A stretch of 21,073 nucleotides of DNA from Acholeplasmataceae bacterium (GCA_016934175.1 JAFGTI010000110.1:1-21073), one strand, 5' to 3'; positions 7,374-15,013 are shown, counted from the first letter of the stretch. Notes: generated by a model from the sequence alone, not told the origin. Program-made: numbers and translations.

Positions 7374-8036
7374 ATGTCAAATTACTTACGATTAAAGAAA
7401 ATGCTTTACATTGTTTCATTAGCTGCAGTTTCAATTGTTCTAGCATTAATTGAAATACCGTGGCCTTTAGCAAGTTACCTAAAACTAGATTTTAGTGAGA
7501 TTGCGATATTAGTTTCTCTATTAGTGCTAGGAAACAAAGAAACAGTTGTTGTTGTAATCATTCGCACCATTGCGAGAAGATTATTTAGAGGTTTTGATCC
7601 TGGTGATGTTGTGGGTGAAATGCTTGCGATGTTCGCATCATTTTCAATTATTTTAGCTTACAATGTTTCAAGAAAGCTCTTAAAGATTAATGATAAACCA
7701 TTATTATATGAAGTAAGCGTTAATGGGAATCATGTAGGATTAAAAGAAATGATTGTTACTTCGGTCGTTATTACTTTATTTTTAACGGTAATACTGTATA
7801 CAGTTAATTTTTTGATTGCAACACCTTTATATTATACGTTACCACCATTAAGCCTATCAGAAAGTGGAAATGTTCGTTTTACAGTATTTTCATTTATTCC
7901 AGATTCACCATTCACATATCAATCGTTTTTCTGGACTACATTTGTGCTTTATACACCATTTAATATTGTCAAGGGTATATTGGTTAGTTTAGTTTTTTTA
8001 CTTCTTAAACCAAGAATGAAATATTTAGAACTATAA
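7374..8036 (+). CDS. ribU: Riboflavin ECF transporter S component
   Basis: A 220-aa multi-spanning membrane protein that should bind riboflavin and partner with the shared ECF module (EcfT and two ATPases, not in this window) for uptake. Hydrophobic segments fall near residues 10-35, 41-65, 82-97, 124-148 and 188-212. The segment LKLDFSEIAILVSLLVLG (residues 36-53) and the C-terminal TPFNIVKGILVSL (194-206) are typical of RibU-type S components. The FMN riboswitch directly upstream gives the substrate. GGAGG seven bases before the ATG fixes the start. The polar insert around residues 100-125 makes it slightly longer than the usual 190-200 aa. Confidence 0.92.
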   Translation: MSNYLRLKKMLYIVSLAAVSIVLALIEIPWPLASYLKLDFSEIAILVSLLVLGNKETVVVVIIRTIARRLFRGFDPGDVVGEMLAMFASFSIILAYNVSRKLLKINDKPLLYEVSVNGNHVGLKEMIVTSVVITLFLTVILYTVNFLIATPLYYTLPPLSLSESGNVRFTVFSFIPDSPFTYQSFFWTTFVLYTPFNIVKGILVSLVFLLLKPRMKYLEL

Positions 8037-8063
8037 TGTGCTAGAATAGATGTGAGGTAGTAT

Positions 8064-8531
8064 ATGAATCTATTAGATCAATTTAGACAACCTATTCATA
8101 AAAAAGATTTAATGCCCGTCATCAGACTGGGCATTTTCATGTCTCTTATTGGTGGATTAATGATTGGAGCTCTTCATTTGCTCATCGTTCAAGTTTTTGG
8201 AGTTTCATTAGTTTGGATGTTATTGTTTTTCTTTGGATATTATCTAGCAAGAAGAATCAGAGCATCTTTTGATAGTTATCATATTTGGTATAGTATTATT
8301 GCTATACTTACTATTGTAGTAACCTTTTACTTTTTGAATATCATCTATTATTTTGGATTATTTTTTATCGTTGATGCACTAACTATTTTGCCTCTCGGTT
8401 ATCTTTTTAATCCATTGACTTATTTTAGTTTTTTAAATATTTTTTCACCAGGTTTTTTCATAACGGAAAACCTTTTAGATGTCGTCTTCTTTTTAATTGT
8501 GATTATTTATACCTCAAGATACATCAAGTAA
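8064..8531 (+). CDS. Unrecognised small membrane protein in the ribU operon
   Basis: I do not recognise this 155-aa protein. It has four to five hydrophobic stretches: about residues 17-45, 47-62, 74-95, 96-115 and 137-151. The start is amphipathic (MNLLDQFRQPIHKKD), a basic loop LARRIR lies at 61-66, and the short tail is basic (SRYIK). No Cys, metal motif or nucleotide site is visible. The ATG has GAGG seven bases upstream and comes 27 bases after ribU with no terminator or promoter between them, so it is probably co-transcribed under FMN control. Roles in flavin transport or membrane assembly are possible but unsupported. The stop codon overlaps a cre-like site in front of eno. Confidence 0.75.
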   Translation: MNLLDQFRQPIHKKDLMPVIRLGIFMSLIGGLMIGALHLLIVQVFGVSLVWMLLFFFGYYLARRIRASFDSYHIWYSIIAILTIVVTFYFLNIIYYFGLFFIVDALTILPLGYLFNPLTYFSFLNIFSPGFFITENLLDVVFFLIVIIYTSRYIK

Positions 8532-8540
8532 ACGTTTTTA
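8527..8540 (+). promoter_or_regulatory. cre-like site upstream of eno
   Basis: AGTAAACGTTTTTA matches TGWAANCGNTWNCA at 12 of 14 positions. Its centre is about 42 bp upstream of the eno -10 box, almost the same distance as the gpmI site. It also forms the left arm of an imperfect dyad with TTTATAAACG (8553-8562) that covers the -35 hexamer. Confidence 0.4.
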
Positions 8541-8552
8541 TAAATGAAAGAC

Positions 8553-8581
8553 TTTATAAACGCGTTATATTTGTGTATAAT
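8553..8581 (+). promoter_or_regulatory. eno promoter
   Basis: A perfect -10 box TATAAT (8576-8581) has a -35 hexamer TTTATA (8553-8558, 4 of 6 matches) at 17-bp spacing. The predicted transcription start is near 8588, about 40 bases before the ATG. Confidence 0.55.
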
Positions 8582-8628
8582 AGGTAGTAGTAGATAACAA
8601 GGCAAAAACTTAATAAAGGAGTGAAAAT

Positions 8629-9924
8629 ATGCCATTTATTAGTGATATTTATGCACGCGAAGTATTAGATTCAAGAGGGAACCCAACGATTGAAGTTGAA
8701 GTTTATACTGAATCAGGAGCTTTCGGTCGCGCAATTGTTCCATCAGGTGCTTCTACAGGAGAACACGAAGCAGTTGAACTTAGAGACGGAGATAAAAAAC
8801 GTTATTTAGGTAAAGGGGTTTTAACAGCAGTTCATAATGTGAACGAAATCATTGCTCCAGAATTAGTTGGTATCGACGTAACAAATCAAGTTGGTATTGA
8901 TAAGTTAATGATTGATCTTGACGGCACAAAAAACAAGTCAAAATTAGGCGCTAATGCAATTTTAGGCGTTTCAATGGCAGCTGCAAGAGCTGCATCAGAT
9001 TTTTTAGGTGTTGAACTATATCAATATCTTGGTGGGTTCAATACAAAACAACTTCCAGTTCCAATGATGAATATCATCAATGGTGGATCACATGCTGATA
9101 ATAATGTTGATTTCCAAGAATTTATGATTCTTCCAGTTGGCGCTAAAACATTTAAAGAAGCTTTACGTATGGGAGTTGAAGTGTTCCATAATCTTAAGAG
9201 TGTTCTTAAGGCTAAAGGTTACAATACAAGCGTAGGTGATGAAGGCGGATTTGCTCCTAACCTAGGATCAAATGAAGAAGCTCTTCAAGTTATTGTTGAA
9301 GCAATTAAAAAAGCTGGATATGTACCAGGTAAAGATATTTTCTTAGGTATGGATGTTGCATCTTCTGAGTTCTATAACAAAGAAACTAAGACTTATGTAC
9401 TTGCCGGTGAAGGTGGAAAAGAATTCAATAGTAAGGAATTAACACATTTCTATGAAGAACTGATTGCTAAGTATCCAATTATCTCTATCGAAGACGGGCT
9501 TGATGAAAATGACTGGGAAGGTTGGGTATATCATACTCAAGTTCTTGGTAAAAAAGTTCAGATCGTTGGAGATGACCTATTTGTTACAAACACAGAAAAA
9601 CTTGCTAAGGGTATTGAAATGGGTATTGCAAATTCAATTTTAATTAAAGTTAACCAAATTGGTACTTTAACTGAAACTTTTGATGCAATCGAAATGGCAA
9701 AACGTGCAGGATATACAGCTGTTGTATCACATAGAAGTGGTGAAACAGAAGATACTACAATTGCGGACATTGTTGTTGCAACTAATGCTGGACAAATTAA
9801 AACAGGTAGTGCTTCAAGAACTGATAGAATTGCTAAATATAATCAATTACTCAGAATTGAAGATCAACTTGCTGAAACGGCTTCATATTTAGGATTGAAA
9901 ACATTTTATAATTTAAAGAAGTAA
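8629..9924 (+). CDS. eno: Enolase (phosphopyruvate hydratase)
   Basis: Enolase dehydrates 2-phosphoglycerate to phosphoenolpyruvate, normally as a magnesium-dependent oligomer in the cytoplasm. The 431-aa length and all key residues fit. The substrate loop is SGASTGEHEA (39-48). His155 lies in NGGSHADN, catalytic Glu205 in VGDEGGFAPN and catalytic Lys340 in ILIKVNQIGT. Metal ligands are Asp242, Glu288 (SIEDGLDEND) and Asp315. The signature around residues 336-350 is intact. AAAGGAG seven bases before the ATG sets the start. The gene appears monocistronic, with its own promoter and a terminator-like hairpin near 10024-10060. Confidence 0.98.
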   Translation: MPFISDIYAREVLDSRGNPTIEVEVYTESGAFGRAIVPSGASTGEHEAVELRDGDKKRYLGKGVLTAVHNVNEIIAPELVGIDVTNQVGIDKLMIDLDGTKNKSKLGANAILGVSMAAARAASDFLGVELYQYLGGFNTKQLPVPMMNIINGGSHADNNVDFQEFMILPVGAKTFKEALRMGVEVFHNLKSVLKAKGYNTSVGDEGGFAPNLGSNEEALQVIVEAIKKAGYVPGKDIFLGMDVASSEFYNKETKTYVLAGEGGKEFNSKELTHFYEELIAKYPIISIEDGLDENDWEGWVYHTQVLGKKVQIVGDDLFVTNTEKLAKGIEMGIANSILIKVNQIGTLTETFDAIEMAKRAGYTAVVSHRSGETEDTTIADIVVATNAGQIKTGSASRTDRIAKYNQLLRIEDQLAETASYLGLKTFYNLKK

Positions 9925-10021
9925 ATCATAAAAAAAGTCTTAAGCGGCTCTAGAGTGAATCCTATATAGTAGATAAATAAATAAAAGTTTGTAGTGTTTA
10001 AATCTTTATTAAGCGCTTAAA

Positions 10022-10097
10022 TGAAACACCTTTATAATTAAAGATATGGAGGTGTTTTTTCTATGGCAAGCAAAGGTCAGAAATTTAAGAAATATGA
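10022..10097 (+). mobile_element. Remnant of the left end of an IS3-family (IS150-like) insertion sequence
   Basis: A small frame starts ATG at 10063, behind GGAGG at 10048-10052, and reads MASKGQKFKKY before degenerating. This resembles the start of OrfA transposases of IS3/IS150-type elements (typically M-x-K-x-GQ-x-F-K-x-Y). The segment begins at TGAAACACC (10022), and IS3-family ends commonly begin with TG. The frame then runs into the rnr start and stops at 10152. No other transposase sequence remains in the window. The call rests on motif memory over only 11 residues. Confidence 0.4.
10024..10060 (+). terminator. Terminator-like hairpin after eno, within an IS end remnant
   Basis: AAACACCT (10024-10031) pairs with AGGTGTTT (10050-10057), followed by three more T. 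The 18-base interior can form a small CTTTA/TAAAG hairpin. It could end eno transcription, but its GGAGG also lies in front of the small frame at 10063. Origin in a mobile element is therefore likely. The stretch from 9925 to 10023 holds only the palindrome TTAAGCGCTTAA (10009-10020). Confidence 0.5.
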
Positions 10098-10110
10098 TAT
10101 AATATCATAT
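10092..10110 (+). promoter_or_regulatory. 19-bp palindrome with -10 box just upstream of rnr
   Basis: ATATGATAT-A-ATATCATAT is a perfect inverted repeat with a one-base centre. It contains TATAAT (10098-10103) and ends one base before the rnr ribosome site GAGG (10111-10114). A good -35 is missing. It may be an operator over the rnr promoter. Confidence 0.4.
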
Positions 10111-10123
10111 GAGGTAAACCAAT

Positions 10124-12160
10124 ATGAACCAGATTTATTTAGATTTTTATGATCAAAGAACTAGAAAGCTCAAATTAGAGAATTATCCAGATTTTGATTT
10201 GGAAAAATATCCTTATTTAATGATTGATAATGAATATATTTGCTTAAAACCTGATATTTTGATTGGCCGGTTGGACCATAAAAAAACGTTTGGTTTTTTA
10301 AGGCAGGAATTAGAAGATATTTATATAGATCAAAGAAACTTAGGCGACTCAATGCATGATGATATTGTTTTAGTTAAAGAAGGTGTTGAACCCTTAATTA
10401 TTTATATTGTCAAGCGCGCTTTAACCGTGATTATTGCTACTGTTAAGAAGACAAAAAGAGGTTTAATCTTTGAACCAGATACTTATATAGATAGAAGATT
10501 AGATGTAGAAACTTCAGAAGGTCTTGTAGATGGGCATGTTGTAATGCTTGAAGTTGAATCGATTGAACAATATGGGATTTATGCCCAAGTTAAAAAAATT
10601 ATTGGACACGTCAATGATCCAGATATTAATACGTTAAAGATTGTCTTTAGCTATGAATGGCCTCAAAAATTTACCGAAGAAGTCATGGAAGACGTCAAGA
10701 AAATAAAAATAGATCTTGAGAAAGAAAAAAGAGAAAGAATTGATTTAACCAAAGAATTAATTATTACAATTGATGGCAAAGATGCTAAAGATTTAGATGA
10801 TGCTATTTCTCTGACAATCAAAGATGGATTATATCATCTTGGTGTACATATTGCTGACGTAAGTCATTACGTTAAAGAAGGATCTCCCCTAGATGAAGAG
10901 GCATTGAGAAGAAGCACATCTTCTTATTTGGCTGATCGTGTGATTCCTATGTTGCCACATTTGTTATCCAATGATTGGTGTTCTTTAAATCCTGATGAAA
11001 TTAAATTAACTTTATCTTGTAACATGATTTTAGATATGGATGCTAAAGTCATATCTTATGATATACAAAAAAGTTTTATTCAAAGTCACCGTAGAATGAC
11101 TTATGACGAAGTCAATCATTTTCTTAAAGAAGGAAAATCTCTATCTGATAAGAAAGTTGAAACTATGCTTAGTATAATGAATGAATTATCTCAAAAATTA
11201 AAAGTCATTAGACACAAGCGTGGAGAAATTGAATTCGAAAGTAGTGAATTAGGTTTCATTGTTGATAAACAAGGACGTGTCTTGGATGTTTATGAGCGTT
11301 CCACTGATGAAGCTGAAGAATTAATAGAATCTTTTATGCTTATTGCTAATGAAACAGTTGCTTTTCATATGTATCATGCAGAGCTTCCATCAATCTATAG
11401 AATTCATGAAAAACCAGATGTTGTAAAATTAAAGAATGCACTTGTTATGGTATCAAGACTCGGTTTTCCAGTTAACATGAAGCAATTAGGAAATCCCAAA
11501 CCATTACAAATATTAACGAAAAACTCCTCTAATACACCTTATAGTTACATCATTCATATGATGTTACTTAGAGCGATGCAAAAAGCTAAATACAGCGAGA
11601 TTCAATCACCCCATTACGGTTTAGGTGCTAGGTATTATGCACATTTTACGTCTCCTATAAGAAGATATCCTGATTTAATTTTGCATAGATTAATTCACAC
11701 ATTTGTTATTGGTGAGTCAAAAGATATGAAAAAAGATATAAATCATTTTGAGCAAATTATGCCCGAAGTTGCTATACACACTTCTGATCAGGAAAGAAAA
11801 GCTGTTCAAATGGAAAGAGATGTTTCTAAACTGAAGAGTTGCGAATTTATGGCTGACAAAATTGGGAGTTATTTTAAAGCGATGATATCACAAATGATGC
11901 CTTCTGGTATGTTTGTAAAACTTGCTAATGGTATAGAAGGATTTGTGCCACTAAGAGTGCTCAATGATTATTATATGTATGATGAATCACATTTGACGTT
12001 TATTGGTAATCGAGGGAAAAAGTATCGCTTAGGAGATACTGTTAAAGTTGAATTATTAGATGTTGATTTAGCTACTAAAAAAATGGATTTTGTCATAGCA
12101 GAAAAGAGTGCAAAGAAGGGTAACAAATATGAAGCTTATAAGTCAAAACAAAAAAGCTAG
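10124..12160 (+). CDS. rnr: Ribonuclease R (RNB-family 3'-5' exoribonuclease)
   Basis: RNase R degrades structured RNA and takes part in tmRNA-linked mRNA turnover. The protein has 678 aa. An N-terminal OB/cold-shock region (about 50-150) is followed by the RNB catalytic domain (about 210-530) with IDGKDAKDLDDAI (Asp220, 223, 225, 226 around the metal site) and YAHFTSPIRRYPDL. An S1 domain lies at about 580-660, and the C-terminus is Lys-rich. It is roughly 100 aa shorter than Bacillus RNase R, consistent with lack of the N-terminal helix-turn-helix domain. GAGG nine bases before the ATG supports the start. The end overlaps smpB by 32 bases, the usual rnr-smpB pairing. Confidence 0.95.
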   Translation: MNQIYLDFYDQRTRKLKLENYPDFDLEKYPYLMIDNEYICLKPDILIGRLDHKKTFGFLRQELEDIYIDQRNLGDSMHDDIVLVKEGVEPLIIYIVKRALTVIIATVKKTKRGLIFEPDTYIDRRLDVETSEGLVDGHVVMLEVESIEQYGIYAQVKKIIGHVNDPDINTLKIVFSYEWPQKFTEEVMEDVKKIKIDLEKEKRERIDLTKELIITIDGKDAKDLDDAISLTIKDGLYHLGVHIADVSHYVKEGSPLDEEALRRSTSSYLADRVIPMLPHLLSNDWCSLNPDEIKLTLSCNMILDMDAKVISYDIQKSFIQSHRRMTYDEVNHFLKEGKSLSDKKVETMLSIMNELSQKLKVIRHKRGEIEFESSELGFIVDKQGRVLDVYERSTDEAEELIESFMLIANETVAFHMYHAELPSIYRIHEKPDVVKLKNALVMVSRLGFPVNMKQLGNPKPLQILTKNSSNTPYSYIIHMMLLRAMQKAKYSEIQSPHYGLGARYYAHFTSPIRRYPDLILHRLIHTFVIGESKDMKKDINHFEQIMPEVAIHTSDQERKAVQMERDVSKLKSCEFMADKIGSYFKAMISQMMPSGMFVKLANGIEGFVPLRVLNDYYMYDESHLTFIGNRGKKYRLGDTVKVELLDVDLATKKMDFVIAEKSAKKGNKYEAYKSKQKS

Positions 12161-12572
12161 ACATGATTTTTTCATTGAAGAGACATTTGAAGCTGGTATC
12201 CAATTGCTCGGAAGTGAAATCAAATCAATTCGTCTTGGAAAAGTAAATCTGAGTGATTCCTTTGTCACATTTAAAGATGGGGAAGCCTATGTAAACAATA
12301 TGCATATTGCTAAATACGATTTTAGTAATCGTTTTAATCACGAAGAAACAAGACCTAGAAAGTTGTTACTTCATAAAAAAGAAATTATCAAATTATTTTC
12401 TAAAACTAGAGAACAAGGGTTAACAATTATTCCTTTAAAAGTCTATCTTATTGAGGGTTTATGTAAAATTGAAATTGGACTTGCAAAAGGAAAACGAGAT
12501 TATGATAAACGGATATCATTGAAAGAAAAAGACCAACAAATGCGGTTGAAAAAAGTCTTAAAGAATAGGTAA
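12129..12572 (+). CDS. smpB: SsrA (tmRNA)-binding protein SmpB
   Basis: SmpB delivers tmRNA to stalled ribosomes in trans-translation. The 147-aa OB-fold protein shows the family pattern: NKKARHDFFIEETFEAGI (residues 8-25), LLGSEIKSIRLGKVNLSDSF (26-45), RPRKLLLHKKEI (75-86), GLCKIEIGLAKGKRDYDKR (110-128) and a basic tail. The start at 12129 is chosen because SmpB proteins begin here (MKLISQNKKA) and AAGG lies nearby; a 7-codon extension to 12108 lies deeper in rnr and has no support. Patatin follows after 4 bases. No ssrA gene was found in the window. Confidence 0.95.
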   Translation: MKLISQNKKARHDFFIEETFEAGIQLLGSEIKSIRLGKVNLSDSFVTFKDGEAYVNNMHIAKYDFSNRFNHEETRPRKLLLHKKEIIKLFSKTREQGLTIIPLKVYLIEGLCKIEIGLAKGKRDYDKRISLKEKDQQMRLKKVLKNR

Positions 12573-12576
12573 ATAT

Positions 12577-13452
12577 ATGAATCAAAAAGTAGGACTCGTC
12601 CTTGGTGGCGGTGGAGCTAGAGGAAGTTATCAAATTGGTGTTTTAAAGGCGCTGAATGAGGCAAAAATATTAAAAGATATTCATCACATATCAGGTTCAT
12701 CTATAGGTGCAATTAATACACTCATGGTTATGGGAAACTTAAGTTATGAGCGCATGATAGAAATCTGGGAAAAAATTAATAATTCAGATATTTACGGCAC
12801 AGGACCTGATCGTTTAAAAATGGACCGATTGGGGTTATTTAGCCTACAAGATTTATTTGGTGTGCTTTCAAGAGAGGTCTCAATTAGCGAAATAAGAAAT
12901 AGTAAAATACACGGGTATGCTACAGCTTCAAAGATTAAAAAGGATTCATTAATCGACCAAATTATGATTCATCGAATGAAGAAAGAAGTTTTTGATTTAA
13001 ATGTCGTAAATGACCCTCATAAAGCCGTTCTTGCCAGTGCTTCAATTCCAGTTTTATTTGGATCAACAAGTATAGAAGAACAACATTATGTTGATGGTGG
13101 TGCTTTAGATAATTGCCCTGTTCAACCTATACTTGATCAAGGATGTAATATTATCATAGCAGTCCCTATAGATCTCTGGTTTAGAACAAAAAAATATGAA
13201 AAAGAAAATATTCTACTAATCAATTTAAAAACACATTATCTATTCAGTAAGACGCATCTTGATGTTTTAGATTTCAAGCCTAATGTTGTCACTGAAAATG
13301 CAGAATATGGATACCAAATGGGAAGATTAATGGTTGATAAATTGATAAAATTAGGCTATTTAGATTATGAAGGTAAATGGTTTAAAAAAGATGGATTCCA
13401 ATATGTTAACATTACAAGAGATGAAGAGAAGAAATTAAAGAAAGAAGGTTAA
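12577..13452 (+). CDS. Patatin-like phospholipase family protein
   Basis: A 291-aa acyl hydrolase predicted to cleave membrane or storage lipids with a Ser-Asp dyad. The oxyanion glycine loop is GGGGARGSYQ (residues 10-19). The nucleophile is Ser42 in GSSIGAIN and the catalytic Asp is Asp173 in VDGGALDNCP. No signal peptide or membrane segment is visible, so it is probably cytoplasmic or peripheral. The ribosome site is weak (TAGGT), and the start lies 4 bases after smpB, suggesting translational coupling. With the PAP2 phosphatase that follows, it may form a small lipid-remodelling pair inside the rnr operon. The substrate is unknown. Confidence 0.9.
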   Translation: MNQKVGLVLGGGGARGSYQIGVLKALNEAKILKDIHHISGSSIGAINTLMVMGNLSYERMIEIWEKINNSDIYGTGPDRLKMDRLGLFSLQDLFGVLSREVSISEIRNSKIHGYATASKIKKDSLIDQIMIHRMKKEVFDLNVVNDPHKAVLASASIPVLFGSTSIEEQHYVDGGALDNCPVQPILDQGCNIIIAVPIDLWFRTKKYEKENILLINLKTHYLFSKTHLDVLDFKPNVVTENAEYGYQMGRLMVDKLIKLGYLDYEGKWFKKDGFQYVNITRDEEKKLKKEG

Positions 13453-13458
13453 TTTTTT

Positions 13459-14340
13459 ATGGATCTTGAGATTGTAAAGATTATTCAGTTAATGCGTAAT
13501 CCTGTTCTAGATTGGTTCTTCTATATGGTTACTCAAATTGGAGATCAATATTTTTTCATTGCTTTAGCAGTAATTGTCTATTGGACTATTAGTAAAAAAT
13601 ATGCACATAAATTCGTTTTCACTTTTATGATCAGTGCTTTGGTTAATTCAGGGCTTAAAGAATTATTTAAAAGACCACGACCTTATACACAGCCTGGTAT
13701 AACAGTTGAGCAGAGTTGGATGACTTCGGGTTATTCTTTTCCTAGTGGGCATGCACAAGCATCTGGGGTTCTTGGATATATGGGATATGATGTTTCTAAG
13801 AGAACAGGTAAAAAATGGTTGCTCTATGTTGGTATAGCAATCATGGTATTAGTACCCCTAAGTAGAGTATATCTTGGACAGCACTATCTTTCAGATGTAA
13901 TTGTTGGTGTCTTACTAGCCTTTGTTATTTCTCATTTTGTATTTAAACTTGTCGATAAAATGGGTGATAATGAACATATTTATACGATTATGCTTGCTCC
14001 AATTTTTATATTATTACTGTTTTTTGTTAAAAATCATGATATGTTTATTGCTGCTGGTGGATTTGTTGGCTTCGCAGTTGGATATTACTTAGAAAAGAAA
14101 TATGTAAAATATGATGTTAAAGCGGTGATATGGATACAAGTTGTAAAAGTTATTACTGGATTGATTATTGCATTATTGATAAAAGAAGGATTCAAATATA
14201 TACTGCCTTATAGTAATGCAGTTGATCTTGATCCGTCAACACTGGATTTTATACTTGATTTTTTAAGATATTTGATGATAGGAGTATGGGCTGCTGTTGG
14301 AGCACCCTTAGTATTTAAATATGTATTCAGAAGTCATTAA
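13459..14340 (+). CDS. PAP2-family membrane phosphatase
   Basis: A 293-aa integral membrane phosphatase, probably acting on phosphatidic acid, undecaprenyl-pyrophosphate or a related lipid phosphate. The three catalytic motifs are complete: K67-x6-R74-P75 (KELFKRPRP), PSGH at 95-98, and SRVYLGQHYLSD with Arg136, His142 and Asp146. Hydrophobic segments lie near 29-43, 50-66, 101-110, 119-134 and 145-162. A C-terminal extension from about 180 to 290 has four more hydrophobic stretches and is larger than in minimal PAP2 enzymes. It starts 6 bases after patatin, and its end overlaps the acetyltransferase start by 20 bases. Confidence 0.9.
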   Translation: MDLEIVKIIQLMRNPVLDWFFYMVTQIGDQYFFIALAVIVYWTISKKYAHKFVFTFMISALVNSGLKELFKRPRPYTQPGITVEQSWMTSGYSFPSGHAQASGVLGYMGYDVSKRTGKKWLLYVGIAIMVLVPLSRVYLGQHYLSDVIVGVLLAFVISHFVFKLVDKMGDNEHIYTIMLAPIFILLLFFVKNHDMFIAAGGFVGFAVGYYLEKKYVKYDVKAVIWIQVVKVITGLIIALLIKEGFKYILPYSNAVDLDPSTLDFILDFLRYLMIGVWAAVGAPLVFKYVFRSH

Positions 14341-14761
14341 AAAAGAATTTAAGGAACTCACAAACGAAGAAATTTATCAAATCCTTGATTTAAGAAGCAA
14401 AGTTTTTGTAATGGAACAACAAATTATGTATGTTGATACAGACTACAAAGATCAAAAAAGTATTCATTATATGATCAAAGATGATGATCAAATCGTATGT
14501 TATCTTCGATTAATTCCACCATATATTAAATTTAATGAGTATGCTTTAAGTAGAGTTGTAACAGACCCTAATTACCGAAGTAAAGGATTAGCATCAAAGC
14601 TCATTGTAGAAACTATGAACGATATCAAAGGTTTTCCAGTTAGAATTTCTGGACAAGCTTATTTAAAATCATATTATGAAGGGCTTGGCTTTGAAGTTGT
14701 TAAAGGTCCTTACTTAGAGGAAGATATTGAACATTATGAGATGCTTCATTTAAACAAATAA
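14321..14761 (+). CDS. GNAT-family N-acetyltransferase, ElaA-like
   Basis: A 146-aa single-domain acetyltransferase using acetyl-CoA; the acceptor is unknown. The N-terminal pattern LTNEEIYQILDLRSKVFVMEQ (split around residues 13-33) and D39/D41 resemble ElaA-type proteins. The acetyl-CoA loop is RVVTDPNYRSKGLASKL (78-94), and YYEGLGFE (118-125) is the usual C-terminal beta-bulge region. The ATG lies inside the end of the PAP2 gene, without a convincing ribosome site, so translation is probably coupled. It is the last gene before the alanine T-box. No clear terminator follows it. Confidence 0.82.
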   Translation: MYSEVIKKEFKELTNEEIYQILDLRSKVFVMEQQIMYVDTDYKDQKSIHYMIKDDDQIVCYLRLIPPYIKFNEYALSRVVTDPNYRSKGLASKLIVETMNDIKGFPVRISGQAYLKSYYEGLGFEVVKGPYLEEDIEHYEMLHLNK

Positions 14762-14776
14762 GACGAATTAAACATC

Positions 14777-14805
14777 TTTACTTTAATTAATAACTATGTT
14801 AAAAT
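14777..14805 (+). promoter_or_regulatory. Promoter of the alaS T-box operon
   Basis: TTTACT (14777-14782, 4 of 6 matches to -35) and TAAAAT (14800-14805) are spaced by 17 bp. Transcription would start near 14812, at the 5' end of the T-box leader. Confidence 0.5.
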
Positions 14806-14811
14806 GTAATC

Positions 14812-15013
14812 GCAATGAACAGAACGAGTAGTGAGAGTTTCATGCTAAGAGACTTCGTGGTTGGTGAAAACGAAGATGAGATCTTAACGAATGCTATCTG
14901 GGAGCAAAAGGTATGTCGGCCATAACGACTAAAGAGGGCTAGGGATTTCTCTAGAACTAAGGTGGTACCGCGTAGATTTTACGTCCTTAGAAATTGCTAA
15001 GGGCGTTTATTTT
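14812..15013 (+). ncRNA. T-box riboswitch, alanine-specific
   Basis: The leader carries the T-box sequence AAGGTGGTACCGCG at 14959-14972. Its UGGU pairs with an uncharged tRNA 3' end carrying discriminator A. Stem I marks are GAACGAGTAG near 14822 and a specifier region GAATGCTATCTGGGAG (14889-14904), giving specifier GCT (14893-14895), an alanine codon. It matches the gene that follows, alaS. Uncharged tRNA-Ala should favour the antiterminator and raise expression of alaS and probably the genes downstream. Confidence 0.95.

Noticed and set aside
8111..8136. GC-richer hairpin AATGCCC...GGGCATT near the start of the unknown membrane protein, considered as an attenuator
   Set aside because: It lies within the coding region after a good start, has only a short T tail (TTTTC) and has a bulged stem. 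It is more likely incidental.
9558..9892. 70-aa frames on both strands inside eno
   Set aside because: They overlap the strongly conserved enolase active-site region, have no ribosome site and have low-complexity products.
10009..10020. Palindrome TTAAGCGCTTAA considered as a fourth cre site
   Set aside because: The core fits but the flanking TG and CA are missing, and it lies far from any clear promoter.
12573..12576. tmRNA (ssrA) gene near smpB
   Set aside because: smpB is followed directly by the patatin gene, and no tmRNA ends or tag-peptide frame were seen anywhere in the window.
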